Source: Gammaproteobacteria bacterium
GTDB lineage: Bacteria; Pseudomonadota; Gammaproteobacteria; Steroidobacterales; XN24
Direction of reading: 5' to 3'
NCBI GenBank assembly: GCA_024640085.1
Contig: JAHEFR010000001.1
Location: 62,001 to 126,000, forward strand
Length of the DNA stretch: 64,000 nucleotides
Both the position numbers and the translations under genes were made by a program. The notes beneath the pieces are model-generated. The model was not told the DNA's origin and did not search any database. It saw only the letters and a program-made list of their open reading frames with translations. Of this stretch, positions 38,699 to 49,262 are shown piece by piece (the first letter of the stretch is position 1; every line of letters begins with the position of its first letter).

Positions 38699-40288
38699 AT
38701 GAATCCGAATACCGACGCCATCCGACGTCGGCGGACGTTTGCGATCATCTCGCATCCGGATGCCGGCAAGACCACTCTCACCGAGAAGCTGCTGCTTTTT
38801 GGCGGTGCCATCAAGCTGGCCGGAGCAGTGAAGGGTCGCAAAGCCGCCAGGCACGCCACCTCGGACTGGATGGCCATGGAGCAGGAACGGGGTATCTCCG
38901 TGACGTCCTCGGTAATGCAGTTCCCGTTCGAGGACAGGATCGTAAACCTGCTGGACACGCCCGGGCACGGCGATTTCTCCGAGGACACTTATCGGACGCT
39001 GACCGCCGTCGATTCGGCGCTGATGGTCATCGACTGCGCCAAGGGCGTGGAGGAACGCACCATCAAGCTGATGGAAGTCTGTCGCCTGCGCGACACGCCC
39101 ATCGTCACTTTCGTCAACAAGCTGGACCGTGACGGCCGCGAGCCCATGGAGTTGCTGGATGAGATCGAGGAGGTCCTCGGCATCCGCTGCTGCCCGATCA
39201 CCTGGCCGATAGGCATGGGCCGGGATCTTCGCGGTGTATATCACCTGCTGGAGGACCGTATCTACATCTATCGTCCCGGAGAGCACGGCGCCCTCGGCCG
39301 GACAGAGACGATCGACGGCCTGGAGGGAGAGGCCGCGGCGGCGCTGCTGCGACACCAGGCCGGGACCTTTCGCGACGAGGTCGATCTGATCGGGGGAGCG
39401 AGTAACGAGTGGGACCTCGAGGCCTACCTGTCCGGCGAGCTGACACCGGTGTTCTTCGGATCCGCCATCAACGCCTTCGGCGTGAGGGAACTGTTGTCCG
39501 CATTCGTGGACTGGGCGCCCGCGCCGCGATCCCGCCAGTCCCTGGAAAGACAGGTCCGGCCGGATGAGGCGGCGTTCTCAGGTTTCATATTCAAGATCCA
39601 GGCGAATATGGATCCCGCTCACCGGGACCGCATCGCCTTTCTCCGGGTATGCTCCGGCCGCTACCACCCCGGGATCAGGCTGCGTCATGTGCGCACGGGC
39701 AAAGAGATCCGGGTCGCGGACGCCTTGACGTTCCTGGCCTCGGATCGCCAGCATGCGGAGGACGCTTGCGCCGGAGACATCCTCGGCCTGCACAACCACG
39801 GCACCATCAATATTGGCGACACGTTTACCGAGGGCGAGTCACTGCATTTCACCGGCATCCCGAATTTTGCTCCGGAGTTGTTCCGCCGCGCCATCCTGCG
39901 GGACCCGCTGAAAATGAAAGCCCTGCAGAGGGGCCTGGATCAGCTATGCGAGGAGGGCGCCACCCAGCTCTTCAGACCCCTGAGGAACAATGACCTGATC
40001 CTCGGTGCGGTCGGGCCGCTACAGTTCGATGTGGTGGCCTTCCGTCTGCGGTCCGAGTACGGCGTAGACTGCAGCTTCGAGAACGTTGCGGTCGCCACCG
40101 CGCGCTGGGTCGACGCAGACGATCCGTCGCGGTTGAAGGATTTTGAGCGCAAGGCCCATGAACACCTGGCGCGTGATCACAGCGACGCGCTGGTCTATAT
40201 CGCGCCCACGCGGGTCAACCTCAACCTGACGGAGGAACGCTGGCCAGAAATCCGCTTCCGGCCGACCCGCGAGCAGGCGGCAGCCTGA
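38699..40288 (+). CDS. prfC: Peptide chain release factor 3
   Basis: A 529-residue GTPase that recycles RF1/RF2 from the ribosome. G1 is HPDAGKTT, G2 lies around [11 protein letters not shown]3 is [16 protein letters not shown], and G4 is [15 protein letters not shown]. The C-terminal domains II and III contain [20 protein letters not shown] and [13 protein letters not shown]. Length matches E. coli RF3. A possible -10 TACAAT (38666-38671) lies 28 bases before the ATG, but no good -35 is visible. Confidence 0.97.
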   Translation: MNPNTDAIRRRRTFAIISHPDAGKTTLTEKLLLFGGAIKLAGAVKGRKAARHATSDWMAMEQERGISVTSSVMQFPFEDRIVNLLDTPGHGDFSEDTYRTLTAVDSALMVIDCAKGVEERTIKLMEVCRLRDTPIVTFVNKLDRDGREPMELLDEIEEVLGIRCCPITWPIGMGRDLRGVYHLLEDRIYIYRPGEHGALGRTETIDGLEGEAAAALLRHQAGTFRDEVDLIGGASNEWDLEAYLSGELTPVFFGSAINAFGVRELLSAFVDWAPAPRSRQSLERQVRPDEAAFSGFIFKIQANMDPAHRDRIAFLRVCSGRYHPGIRLRHVRTGKEIRVADALTFLASDRQHAEDACAGDILGLHNHGTINIGDTFTEGESLHFTGIPNFAPELFRRAILRDPLKMKALQRGLDQLCEEGATQLFRPLRNNDLILGAVGPLQFDVVAFRLRSEYGVDCSFENVAVATARWVDADDPSRLKDFERKAHEHLARDHSDALVYIAPTRVNLNLTEERWPEIRFRPTREQAAA

Positions 40289-40290
40289 TG

Positions 40291-40320
40291 ATGACCGCCG
40301 GTTCCGCGAGTCGGTATAGT
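40291..40320 (+). promoter_or_regulatory. Candidate sigma-70 promoter for MFS transporter
   Basis: ATGACC (40291-40296), an 18-base spacer and TATAGT (40315-40320) lie between prfC and the transporter gene. The -10 differs from consensus at one base and the -35 at two. It would give a leader of about 40 bases before the ATG at 40368. Confidence 0.35.
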
Positions 40321-40367
40321 ATCGGCACCGTGGGCTGGCTGGCATGTGCGAAGGGTGGGGACAGGGC

Positions 40368-41699
40368 ATGCTGAAGGTGCTTCTCCGCAAACCGGTGCTG
40401 GGATGGGCTCTCTACGACTGGGGCAACTCGGCCTTCGCCACCACCGTCATGGCCGGTTTCTTCCCGGCGTTCTACAGTTTCCTCAGTACGGATCTCAGCA
40501 CCAAGGACTCCCAGTTCTGGTTCAACATGACGCTGGCCGGAGCCAGCATCGCGGTCGCGATCTCCGCACCGATCCTGGGCGCCGTCGCCGATCGTGGCGG
40601 CAGCCGCAAGAAGTTCCTCGCCACCTTCGCTCTGCTCGGTGTCGTGATGACTGTGTCCATGGCCTGGGTCAACGCCGGTCAGTGGCAACTCGGTCTTCTG
40701 TTTTATGCCATCGGCACCATCGGCTTCTCCGGCGCCAACGTCTTCTATGACTCCATGCTCGTCGATGTCGCCGGCGAACGTGAGTTCGACATGGTCTCGG
40801 CGTTCGGTTACGGCATGGGTTATGTCGGCGGCGGACTGCTGTTCCTCGTGAATGTGCTGATGATCAATGACCCGAACATGTTCGGCATTGGGGACCGGAT
40901 CGGGGCAGTCAAATGGTCCTTCATATCCGTGGGAGTGTGGTGGGCCGCTTTCACGCTCCCGTTGCTCTTCTCGGTGCGGGAGACGCCGACGGAACATAAG
41001 GCGCCTCCCTTGCAGGCTGTCCGGGAAGGCATGGCTCAGTTGATCGGCACTTTCCGGGAGGTTCGGCAGTTACGGGTCCTGCTCCTGTTCCTGGTCGGGT
41101 ACTGGCTTTACATCGACGCCGTCAACACCGTGATCAAGACCGCCGTCTTCTTCGGGGATCGGGTGCTGAGCCTGCCCGCCGCCGACCTGATGAAGGCCTT
41201 GCTGGTGACACAGTTCGTGGCCTTCCCGGCGGCTCTGGCCTTTGGCTGGCTGGGGCAGCGGATCGGCCCGCGGCGGGCCATCCTGATCGGTCTGTCCGTG
41301 TACGTGGCGGCGTTGTTTTATGCCTGGCGCTGGCTCAGCGACAGCGGAGACTTCTATCTGCTAGCGATCTCCATCGGACTGGTCCAGGGCGGCGTCCAGA
41401 GTCTCAGCCGATCCCTTTACGCCCGCCTGATCCCGGTGTCCAAGACCGCGGAGTTCTTCGGATTCTTCAACATGGTAGGAAAGTTTGCCGCAATCCTCGG
41501 TCCGCTTCTGATGGCGGTGACGCCCCTGGTGCTCTCCGGGGCAGACCAGCGCGACAGCATCCTGTCGCTGAATCTCCTGTTCTTCGCGGGCGGCTACCTT
41601 TTGTGGCAGGTCGACGTCGAGGCCGGAACGAAGGCGGCGCGGGAGATGGAGGACGGCTACGCCCTGCGGCCGGGGCCGGCGGCGGGACCGCCGGACTAG
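40368..41699 (+). CDS. MFS transporter, Atg22-like (UMF1 family)
   Basis: A 443-residue protein with about 12 hydrophobic segments. It begins VLGWALYDWGNSAFATTVMA, the signature of Atg22/UMF1-type transporters of the major facilitator superfamily. GAVADRGGSRKKFLATFALL and SLSRSLYARLIPVSKTAEFF are the A-like motif and the late conserved loop. The start at 40368 has ggggacaggg before it; the in-frame ATG at 40344 is 8 codons upstream. The substrate is unknown; vacuolar yeast relatives export amino acids. It ends 26 bases from the convergent transglutaminase gene. Confidence 0.88.
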   Translation: MLKVLLRKPVLGWALYDWGNSAFATTVMAGFFPAFYSFLSTDLSTKDSQFWFNMTLAGASIAVAISAPILGAVADRGGSRKKFLATFALLGVVMTVSMAWVNAGQWQLGLLFYAIGTIGFSGANVFYDSMLVDVAGEREFDMVSAFGYGMGYVGGGLLFLVNVLMINDPNMFGIGDRIGAVKWSFISVGVWWAAFTLPLLFSVRETPTEHKAPPLQAVREGMAQLIGTFREVRQLRVLLLFLVGYWLYIDAVNTVIKTAVFFGDRVLSLPAADLMKALLVTQFVAFPAALAFGWLGQRIGPRRAILIGLSVYVAALFYAWRWLSDSGDFYLLAISIGLVQGGVQSLSRSLYARLIPVSKTAEFFGFFNMVGKFAAILGPLLMAVTPLVLSGADQRDSILSLNLLFFAGGYLLWQVDVEAGTKAAREMEDGYALRPGPAAGPPD

Positions 41700-41725
41700 A
41701 GCCAGGCCGACAGAGTAAAACGGGC

Positions 41726-43684
41726 CTAGGGGCGGAACGAGCGCAGCAGACCGCGTATGCGATCGAGCTCGCGCGGGTCGGACTCCGGCCCGTATCGCAG
41801 GCGCACATAGCCGGTGGTGATCCGGCGGATCGCTCCGGCGTGGGCTGGCAGAAGCCCGGCGGCCCTGCTCGAGAAGTCCTGTGGACCTTCCCACGGTTCT
41901 CGGCGGACTCCCTGTCTCGCGAGACGGTCCGTAAAGCGGCGGTAAAGCCGCAGGAGTTCGTCAGGGGTCGGCGGCCGATATCGCCATGCGAGCCATGCGG
42001 TGAGTCCGACCAGGATGATGCCCAGACCGATCGCCATCGCCGCTGTGAGCGAACGCCAATCGGGATCGCCCACTCCCATGCTTCGCAATAAGGCGATCTG
42101 GCGGTCCGGCCCGTAGCCCAGGACCCATTCGTTCCATGCGCTGTCGATGGCGTCCCAGCTGATCTGGAGGCGTTGCAGCAGTGCGACGCGGCGAAGGATA
42201 GATCCCGGTGCAGCGTCGCTGGCGGGCACGGCGTCCGCGAGTCCCAGCTCGATCCGGTTAGGCGCAACGGCGGCGGTCGGATCTACACGAACCCAACCCT
42301 CACCGGTCAGCCACACCTCCGCCCACGCGTGGGCGTCCGACTGTCTCACCGTGAGCCGATTGCTGATCGGGTTCAGGTGTCCGCCCTGGTAGCCCGTGAC
42401 CACGCGGGCCGGGATCCCAGCGGCCCTCATCAGCACGGTAAAGGCGGATGCATAGTGCTCGCAAAATCCGCGCCGGGTCTCGAACAGGAATTCGTCCACC
42501 GGGTGGGCGCCGATCAGCGCCCGCGGGCGGAGCGTATAGACGTACTCCTGCTCGGTGAATCGCCGCAGGGCGGCGGTCACCAGATCTCTGTCGGCCGCAT
42601 AGTCACGCCGCAATTGCCTGCCGAGGTCTACCGTCTGCGGGTTACGTCCCTCGGGTAACTGCAGGCTCCAGGACCGGATCCAGTCGCTGATTTCCGGATC
42701 GATGACCGCTTCAGGATAGGAGATGACGTCGTAGGCAGTCAGCTGGTCTACGGGTCGTCGCGCTACAAGCTTGTAGTCGAAAGTCATAAAGGCGCGGACG
42801 CCGGTCCAGGACTGGGGGAAGTCCAGGGCCAGTAGCCAGGGCCGGTCGTGGGGCTCCAGGATGATGCGGTACCGGATCTCCGGACCCCGGGGCTCTGTCA
42901 CCGACCGCCACATGGGCATGCGGCCGGCTTCACGCCAGGTGGCGCCGTCGAACTGGTGCAGGACGGGCCCGCGCCAGTACCGCTGCCGCGGCGGCGGCAC
43001 GGGACCCTCGAAAGTCACCCGGAAAGCCACATCGTCCGAGAGGCTCAGGGCATTGATGCTCCCTGGTGACATTTCGTCATCCAGGCCGGTGCTTGCAGCT
43101 CCGCCCCGGGTCGGCATGGACCAGAAGGGGCCGGGCACCCGGGGGAATAGCAGGAACATCAGCAACATAACCGGCATGGCGAGACCCACCATTCTCGCCA
43201 CCAGGCGGGTGGCGGTAGCGACCGGCAGGGGCCGTTCCTCGCGCACGACTTGCATCAGTGCGACCGTTGTGAGCCATACGGAAACGGCCATGTATGCGAG
43301 TGTCCACATGGCCGGTTCGAACAGGAGTTGGGCCATGACCAGGAAGTAGGCAATGAACATCAGCACCTGGAAATCGCGTTTCCGCGAGGTTTCCAGCAGC
43401 TTCATGTCCATCATGACCATCAACAGGGCGCTGCCGGCCTCGATGCCGTTGATGGTGCCGTAGGTGGCGTAGACGCCGACGAATACGATCAGGGCGAGGA
43501 GCATCCGTAACCATCGCCACAGAGGCGGCCAACGTCTGACGGCCGCGGTCAGTCGCCAGCCGAAAGCCGCAAGGGTCAGGACGGTGATCCACACCGGCAT
43601 GCGCGGCAGATGGGGCAGGGCGCTGCATGCAAGCGCTGCCGCCGCCCAGCAGAGCCTGGTCACCATGCTGCCTGCGTCAGCCAC
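41726..43684 (-). CDS. tgpA: DUF3488/transglutaminase-like membrane protein, TgpA type
   Basis: A 652-residue inner-membrane protein. The N-terminal 170 residues hold six hydrophobic helices (DUF3488 region). A periplasmic transglutaminase-like domain follows, with Cys in TRRGFCEHYASAFTVLM, His in DAHAWAEVWL and Asp in RVDPTAAVAP. One more helix (AMAIGLGIILVGLTAWLAW) leads to a cytosolic DUF4129-like tail. P. aeruginosa TgpA has the same layout and is essential there. It overlaps the DUF58 gene by 8 bases in the operon moxR-DUF58-tgpA, a standard gene set. Confidence 0.93.
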   Translation of the reverse strand: MADAGSMVTRLCWAAAALACSALPHLPRMPVWITVLTLAAFGWRLTAAVRRWPPLWRWLRMLLALIVFVGVYATYGTINGIEAGSALLMVMMDMKLLETSRKRDFQVLMFIAYFLVMAQLLFEPAMWTLAYMAVSVWLTTVALMQVVREERPLPVATATRLVARMVGLAMPVMLLMFLLFPRVPGPFWSMPTRGGAASTGLDDEMSPGSINALSLSDDVAFRVTFEGPVPPPRQRYWRGPVLHQFDGATWREAGRMPMWRSVTEPRGPEIRYRIILEPHDRPWLLALDFPQSWTGVRAFMTFDYKLVARRPVDQLTAYDVISYPEAVIDPEISDWIRSWSLQLPEGRNPQTVDLGRQLRRDYAADRDLVTAALRRFTEQEYVYTLRPRALIGAHPVDEFLFETRRGFCEHYASAFTVLMRAAGIPARVVTGYQGGHLNPISNRLTVRQSDAHAWAEVWLTGEGWVRVDPTAAVAPNRIELGLADAVPASDAAPGSILRRVALLQRLQISWDAIDSAWNEWVLGYGPDRQIALLRSMGVGDPDWRSLTAAMAIGLGIILVGLTAWLAWRYRPPTPDELLRLYRRFTDRLARQGVRREPWEGPQDFSSRAAGLLPAHAGAIRRITTGYVRLRYGPESDPRELDRIRGLLRSFRP

Positions 43685-44669
43685 GTGGGCTCCCTGGATA
43701 TTCGGCCAGCGCCGTCAGGCAGCGGTGACGGTGACGGCGCCCGATAGCGGGCGGGAAATGTGACGCGGGGAGGCGCAGCCCGTAGGCATGGCCTTCCGAG
43801 TGGGCGTCGATGATCCAGCGGCAGAGCTTCGACAGTCGGGCCTCCGGGTCCATTCCCTCGAGGGCATCCCAGTCCATCCAGTGGGTCGTGACATCGGTAC
43901 CGGCGAACTGCTTCACCAGCAACTCGCCGTCCCGGGCCGCCGCCTTCCAGGCGACGTGCCGCGGCGAATCCCCGGGCCGGAAGGCGCGGAGGCCGGCAAA
44001 ATCGTCCTCGCCGCGACGATCGTCCTGGGCGCCCCCCACGTCGGTGCTGTCCGGCGGTGGCGGTTCCGCCGGGACCGCGGGCTTCGGGTAGACGACCCCC
44101 GACAGCTCCGGATGGAGCCAGGTCCAGCAAGTGAACAGGCTGAACGGGAACCGGGTGAACACACGGATGCCACTGACCGGTTGTCGACCGCGCCGCCGCG
44201 TCGGCAGTTCGATCCGGACGGTGGCCGAATCGCCAGGTTCCAGTTCCACCGGATCGGCAATCTGGTCCTCGCATGCGAATCCGAGTTCATAGCGGGCGCC
44301 CCGGGAGGGGTTTTCGACGATCAGTTCCAGTGCCAGTGACTGGCCCGCGAAAGCCGGTTTGACCGTATACCCGCGGAGCTTCAGACCGACAAGATTCTGG
44401 TGGCACCAGTGCATCGAAACCAGGCCAATCCCGGCCAGCAGGAAGGTCAGGCCGAATCCCATGCTGCTGTTGTAATTCATCGATGCAAGCAGCATCGCGA
44501 ACAGGACCAGGCCGAAGCCGAGGCCGAGCCCAGTCGGGAAGATATAAGTGCGCCGGCGGTGGAGGACGACAGGGTCCGGGTCGATGCCCTGGCGGCGCTT
44601 AGCCCAGGCTCTCGCCCGCTTCTGGATCCAGGCGACGGGTCGGTCGAGCTTGCGACGCAACCTCGCCAT
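43677..44669 (-). CDS. DUF58 domain-containing protein
   Basis: A 330-residue membrane-linked protein with two N-terminal helices (FPTGLGLGFGLVLFAMLLAS, then GFGLTFLLAGIGLVSMHWC). A beta-rich region is followed by the conserved DUF58 segment EDDFAGLRAFRPGDSPRHVA with WKAAARDGELLVKQF. It has a von Willebrand-A-like C-terminal part and works with a MoxR ATPase. Its start shares one base with the moxR stop, so translation is coupled. The exact role is unknown; envelope protein maturation is inferred from the operon. Confidence 0.92.
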   Translation of the reverse strand: MARLRRKLDRPVAWIQKRARAWAKRRQGIDPDPVVLHRRRTYIFPTGLGLGFGLVLFAMLLASMNYNSSMGFGLTFLLAGIGLVSMHWCHQNLVGLKLRGYTVKPAFAGQSLALELIVENPSRGARYELGFACEDQIADPVELEPGDSATVRIELPTRRRGRQPVSGIRVFTRFPFSLFTCWTWLHPELSGVVYPKPAVPAEPPPPDSTDVGGAQDDRRGEDDFAGLRAFRPGDSPRHVAWKAAARDGELLVKQFAGTDVTTHWMDWDALEGMDPEARLSKLCRWIIDAHSEGHAYGLRLPASHFPPAIGRRHRHRCLTALAEYPGSPRG

Positions 44670-45634
44670 CAGGGTATCGGCACTGCCTCCAGCAGTGTCC
44701 TCGCGACTCTGTCTGGATCAGTGACGGATCCGTCCTGGCGGGACCGCAGCCGGTGGCCGACGACAGCAGGCAGCACCGCCTGTACATCCTCGGGCAGAAC
44801 GGCGTTGCGATGATGGAGCATGGCCCAGGCCTGGGACGCCCGCAGCAGGGAGATCGCTGCCCGGGGCGACAAGCCGGACTCGTAGTCCGTCTCTTCCCTG
44901 GTATGACGGACAATGGCCTGCAGGTAGTCGAGCAGGGCGTCCGAGGTGAAGATGCCGGGTACCCTCGACTGCAGTCGGTCGATGAGATCCGGGGTGATGG
45001 CCGGGTTGGCGACCGCGAGCATGGCCCGGCGGTCGTCCCCCTTGAGCAGGACACGCTCCATGGCGGGGCCCGGATACCCCAGCCGGATCCGCATGAGAAA
45101 GCGGTCGAGCTGGGACTCGGGCAGCGGGAATGTGCCGATCTGATATGTCGGGTTCTGAGTTGCGACGACGAAAAAGGGCTGGGGCAGCGGGTGTGTTTCG
45201 CCGTCAGCCGTGACCTGGCCCTCCTCCATCGCCTCCAGCAGTGCGCTCTGTGTCTTGGGTGTGGCGCGGTTGACTTCATCGGCGAGCACGAGATTGGAAA
45301 AAATCGGTCCGCGGTGAAACCGGAACCGATTCTGGTCCCTGTCGTACACGGAGACACCAGTGATATCCGCGGGCAGGAGGTCGCTGGTGAACTGGATGCG
45401 CTGATAGCTCAGACCGAGGATCCGCGCCAGCGCATGGGCCAGCGTCGTCTTGCCCACGCCGGGAATGTCCTCGATCAGCAAGTGCCCCTGCGCCAGCATG
45501 CAGGCCACGCACAGTCGAACCTGGACGGTCTTGCCCAGAATGATCTCGTTCAGTGCCGATATGGCGGCGTCCAGGTGCCGAGTCTGCTCGGCGACGCCAG
45601 CGCTATCTTCGGGCAGAGCGATTTTTCCTTGCAT
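44669..45634 (-). CDS. MoxR family AAA+ ATPase
   Basis: A 321-residue chaperone-like ATPase. Walker A is in LIEDIPGVGKTTLAHALARI, Walker B in LVLADEVNRATPKTQSALLE, and sensor 1 in FFVVATQNPTYQIGTFPLPE. It starts at 45634 (MQGKIALPEDSAG). The in-frame ATG at 45691 would overlap the end of valS. It is 4 bases downstream of valS on the same strand and leads the DUF58-TgpA operon. Confidence 0.94.
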   Translation of the reverse strand: MQGKIALPEDSAGVAEQTRHLDAAISALNEIILGKTVQVRLCVACMLAQGHLLIEDIPGVGKTTLAHALARILGLSYQRIQFTSDLLPADITGVSVYDRDQNRFRFHRGPIFSNLVLADEVNRATPKTQSALLEAMEEGQVTADGETHPLPQPFFVVATQNPTYQIGTFPLPESQLDRFLMRIRLGYPGPAMERVLLKGDDRRAMLAVANPAITPDLIDRLQSRVPGIFTSDALLDYLQAIVRHTREETDYESGLSPRAAISLLRASQAWAMLHHRNAVLPEDVQAVLPAVVGHRLRSRQDGSVTDPDRVARTLLEAVPIP

Positions 45635-45638
45635 CGTT

Positions 45639-48416
45639 TCAGGAAACCTCGAGGCCGGCCATGATTTCGAGTTGCTGGTCGATCTTGCCAATGGCTGCCC
45701 GCAGTTCGTCAGCCCTCGCCCGCTCTTTCGCCACCACGTCTGCAGGCGCGTTGGCCATGAATTTGGCGTTGGCGAGCTTGCTGTCAGCCTTGCTCAGATC
45801 AGAGCCAAGCTTCTCACGCTGTCGGGTGAGCCGAGACACTTCCTTCTCCACGTCGATGAGACCGGCCATGGGGACCAGGATGGTGGCATCCCCCAGCAGG
45901 GCGGTGGCAGCGGGGGGCGCTTGCTCTTGGGCATCCAGCAGGCGGATTTCGCCGAGCCGCGCCAGCCGGGTCAGGAAGCGATCGTGCCGCTTTAGCAGGG
46001 ATCGATCACGGTCCGACGCGTTCTGCAGCATGACGGGGAGATCCTTGCCCGGCGGGATCTGCATTTCGCCGCGGATCTGGCGTGCGCCGAGGACGAACAG
46101 CCGGACCCATTCCAGATCCGTCTCGGCCACCTCGTCCAACGGGTAGGCCTCGGGGTCGGGATAAGCCTGGGTACTGACCGTCTCGCCGCTGGCGCCGGCG
46201 AGGGGGGCCACTCGCCGCCAGATCTCCTCGGTGATAAACGGCATGACCGGATGCATCAGCCGCAGCAGGACTTCGAGCACTTCCACCAGAGTGCGGCGGG
46301 TGCCCCGCCGCTGGGCGTCGGTGCTGTCGGCGCTCTGCAGGATGGGTTTGGATAACTCCAGGTACCAGTCGCAGAACTCGTTCCAGGTAAACTCGTACAG
46401 GGCCCGAGCCGCCAGGTCGAGCCGGTAGGCGTCGAACGACTCCAGAGTAGTGCGGATGGTCCGGCCGAGCCGGGAGCGGATCCACTGGTCAGCCAGGCTC
46501 AGCTCCACGTCGCCCTCCGGCCCGCAGTCATGCTCTTCCGTATTCATGATCACGTAGCGCGAGGCATTCCAGAGCTTGTTGCAGAAATTCCGGTAGCCCT
46601 CGACTCGTCCCAGGTCGAAACGGATGTCCCTGCCGGTCGTCGCCAGCGCCGCGAAGGTAAATCGCAGGGCGTCGGTGCCGAAGGCGGGGATACCGTCGGG
46701 GAATTGTCGGCGGGTGGCCTTCTCGATGCGTTTCTGCAAGTGGGGCTGCATCAGACCGGTGGTCCGCTTCGCCACCAGCGTGTCCAGATCGACACCGTCA
46801 ATCAGATCCAGCGGATCGAGGACGTTACCCTTCGATTTGGACATCTTCTGACCATCGTGGTCGCGGATCAGACCATGGATGTAGACCTCCCGAAAGGGTA
46901 CGTCGTCCATGAATTTCAGCCCCATCATGATCATCCTGGCGACCCAGAAGAAGATAATGTCGAAACCGGTGACCAGTACGCTGGTGGGGTAGAAGCGGGC
47001 CAGCTCCGGCGTCGCATCCGGCCAGCCCAGGGTGGAGAATGGCCAGAGGGCGGATGAGAACCAGGTGTCCAGCACGTCCTCGTCCTGCTCGAGGGCCACG
47101 TCGGCGCCTTTCCGCCGTCGCGCCAGGGACGCCGCATCCTCTTCGGTGCGCGCCACGTAGATGTCGCCGTCGCCGTCGTACCACGCCGGTATTCTGTGAC
47201 CCCACCAGAGTTGTCGGCTGATGCACCAGTCCTGGATATTGCGCATCCATTCGAAATAGGTCTTGGACCAGTTCTCGGGCACGAAACGAATGCGGCCGTC
47301 CTCCACCGCTTCGATGGCCGGATTGGCCAGGGATTCGATAGCGACGTACCACTGGTCGGTAAGATACGGCTCGATCACCGCGCCGCTGCGGTCCCCCCGC
47401 GGGACCATGAGGCGGTGGTCCTCGATCTTCTCCACCAGGCCCATGGAACCCATGGCCTCGACCACCCGTTCACGGGCCTCGAACCGGTCCAGGCCACGAA
47501 ATGCGTCCGGGGAGTTTTCGTTCAAGACGGCATCGACGTCGAAAATGTTGATCTTTTCGAGACCGTGGCGCTCGCCGATCTCGTAGTCATTGAAGTCGTG
47601 AGCCGGGGTGATCTTGACGCAACCGCTGCCGAATTCCGGGTCCACGTACTCGTCGGCGATCACCGGGATCAGCCGCTCGGCTAGGGGCAGGCGCACCTGC
47701 TGGCCGATGAGGTGACCGTAGCGTTCGTCATCGGGGTGCACGGCCACGGCGGTATCACCGAGCATGGTCTCTGGCCGGGTGGTGGCCACCACCAGGTGTC
47801 CGCTACCGTCGGCCAGCGGATAACGGAAGTGCCAAAGGTGCCCCGTTTCCTCCTCGGACAGCACCTCCAGGTCCGACAGGGCCGTGTGGAGTACAGGGTC
47901 CCAGTTGACCAGTCGTTTCCCTCTGTAGATCAAGCCTTCGTCGTAAAGCCTGACGAACACCTCGGTCACGGCCCGCGACAGGCCCTCGTCCATGGTGAAT
48001 CGTTCCCGGGACCAGTCGACCGACGATCCGAGTCGCCGCAGCTGGTTGCCGATAGTCCCGCCCGAGTGCTCCTTCCATTCCCAGACGCGCTCGACGAAAG
48101 CCTCGCGGCCGATGCCGGTTCGGGTCTTGCCTTCTGCGTTGAGCTGGCGCTCCACCACCATCTGGGTGGCGATCCCGGCGTGATCCATGCCCGGCTGCCA
48201 GAGAGTATCGAAGCCCTGCATCCGCTTCAGCCTGACCAGGCTGTCCATGATGGTGTCCTGGAATGCATGTCCCATGTGCAGGGTGCCGGTGACGTTCGGT
48301 GGCGGGATCATGATGCAGTAGGCCGGGCCCCGACCCGAGGGAGCGAAGAAACCTTTCTCCTCCCAGAACCGGTAGATGCGGTCCTCGATCTGCTCCGGGC
48401 TGTAGGTCTTTTCCAT
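45639..48416 (-). CDS. valS: Valyl-tRNA synthetase
   Basis: A 925-residue class Ia synthetase, starting [20 protein letters not shown]. The HIGH motif is in [19 protein letters not shown] and KMSKS in [19 protein letters not shown]. An editing domain contains [19 protein letters not shown]. The C-terminal coiled coil ([19 protein letters not shown] to the end) is present, so it is full length. It follows the small unknown gene after 66 bases. I saw no T-box or leader structure. Confidence 0.98.
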   Translation of the reverse strand: MEKTYSPEQIEDRIYRFWEEKGFFAPSGRGPAYCIMIPPPNVTGTLHMGHAFQDTIMDSLVRLKRMQGFDTLWQPGMDHAGIATQMVVERQLNAEGKTRTGIGREAFVERVWEWKEHSGGTIGNQLRRLGSSVDWSRERFTMDEGLSRAVTEVFVRLYDEGLIYRGKRLVNWDPVLHTALSDLEVLSEEETGHLWHFRYPLADGSGHLVVATTRPETMLGDTAVAVHPDDERYGHLIGQQVRLPLAERLIPVIADEYVDPEFGSGCVKITPAHDFNDYEIGERHGLEKINIFDVDAVLNENSPDAFRGLDRFEARERVVEAMGSMGLVEKIEDHRLMVPRGDRSGAVIEPYLTDQWYVAIESLANPAIEAVEDGRIRFVPENWSKTYFEWMRNIQDWCISRQLWWGHRIPAWYDGDGDIYVARTEEDAASLARRRKGADVALEQDEDVLDTWFSSALWPFSTLGWPDATPELARFYPTSVLVTGFDIIFFWVARMIMMGLKFMDDVPFREVYIHGLIRDHDGQKMSKSKGNVLDPLDLIDGVDLDTLVAKRTTGLMQPHLQKRIEKATRRQFPDGIPAFGTDALRFTFAALATTGRDIRFDLGRVEGYRNFCNKLWNASRYVIMNTEEHDCGPEGDVELSLADQWIRSRLGRTIRTTLESFDAYRLDLAARALYEFTWNEFCDWYLELSKPILQSADSTDAQRRGTRRTLVEVLEVLLRLMHPVMPFITEEIWRRVAPLAGASGETVSTQAYPDPEAYPLDEVAETDLEWVRLFVLGARQIRGEMQIPPGKDLPVMLQNASDRDRSLLKRHDRFLTRLARLGEIRLLDAQEQAPPAATALLGDATILVPMAGLIDVEKEVSRLTRQREKLGSDLSKADSKLANAKFMANAPADVVAKERARADELRAAIGKIDQQLEIMAGLEVS

Positions 48417-48482
48417 CCGGGGGTCCTTGCTGCCTGCGCGGCGTCGGCTGGCGATTATATCGGAGGGGGGAGCCGCGGGCCC

Positions 48483-48794
48483 TCAATCCCCCGAATCGAG
48501 GTTTTCCCGGAGGACTCTTTCGATAAGGGCGGGCAGTTCTTCACGCAGGCGATTCGAAACCTGTTCGACCAGGGCCGCCTCCATATCGCGCATGGCGTGG
48601 TCCAGAAGGCGGTCGGCCAGATCCCGGGTCAGGCTCGTGAGTTCCGCCTGCACGGAGGCCAGCTGATCCTCGGTAATCCTCGGCGGCGGTGGCTCCTCGG
48701 CATCCTGCAGCACAGGGATATCCCGGGGCACCGCCGTCACCGGATCGTCTAGGATCGGCACCTCTGGTCGGGCAATGTCGTCATCCGAACTCAA
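48483..48794 (-). CDS. Hypothetical protein between holC and valS
   Basis: A 103-residue protein. The N-terminal half is acidic and Pro-rich (DDDIARPEVPILDDPVTAVP). The C-terminal half is a long amphipathic helix (LASVQAELTSLTRDLADRLL, then LVEQVSNRLREELPALIERV). The TTG start at 48794 is preferred because GAGG lies 8 bases upstream and it begins 10 bases after the holC stop. The ATG at 48869 would lie inside holC. A small unknown gene also sits at this place in Pseudomonas. No family is assigned and no membrane segment is seen; a coiled-coil or subunit-docking role is only a guess. Confidence 0.7.
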   Translation of the reverse strand: MSSDDDIARPEVPILDDPVTAVPRDIPVLQDAEEPPPPRITEDQLASVQAELTSLTRDLADRLLDHAMRDMEAALVEQVSNRLREELPALIERVLRENLDSGD

Positions 48795-48804
48795 TGGCCG
48801 AGCC

Positions 48805-49242
48805 TCACAGGTTATGGGTCTCCAACTCGTAGCCGCGGTCGCGATAGAAGCGGAAACGTTCCCGGGCAAGCGCCTTGTCGGATTCTTCCCCGCTGACGAT
48901 CTCGGCCACGCGCTGGAACTGGCTGAAGAAGCCCGGAACGGCGCCAGACAGGTTGATCAACAAGCCGTCATGGGGGTCAGGCATATCGCCGTGACCGATC
49001 ACGATCGGCGTCAACTGATCCCGGTCGCACTGTCGGGCGTCCTCGGCTGGCAGATGCGGGAGGAAGCTGCCGTCGCGGAAAGTCCAGAGCAATTCGTCCA
49101 AACACGCTGTTTCCTCGGCGTCGTCGGTATGGATGTAAATCCTGAGGCCATGGCCGAGCGCCTTCTCTGCCAGCCTGCACGCGAAGACCTGACGCTGTCG
49201 GCCGGAACCGGCATTGAGCACATAGAAGTTGACGCGGGTCAT
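48805..49242 (-). CDS. holC: DNA polymerase III subunit chi
   Basis: A 145-residue clamp-loader accessory subunit that contacts SSB. The N-terminus TRVNFYVLNAGSGRQRQVFA and the later segment RIYIHTDDAEETACLDELLW are typical. SFLPHLPAEDARQCDRDQL and the C-terminal RFRFYRDRGYELETHNL also match HolC. The start at 49242 gives the family length, while the ATG at 49404 lies within pepA. It follows pepA by 20 bases in the widespread pepA-holC-valS order. Confidence 0.92.
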   Translation of the reverse strand: MTRVNFYVLNAGSGRQRQVFACRLAEKALGHGLRIYIHTDDAEETACLDELLWTFRDGSFLPHLPAEDARQCDRDQLTPIVIGHGDMPDPHDGLLINLSGAVPGFFSQFQRVAEIVSGEESDKALARERFRFYRDRGYELETHNL

Positions 49243-49262
49243 CTGTGCCCGGGATCCCGGCT

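Noticed and set aside
48417-48482. T-box leader before valS
   Set aside because: Only 66 bases, no specifier loop or terminator, and T-boxes are rare in gammaproteobacteria.
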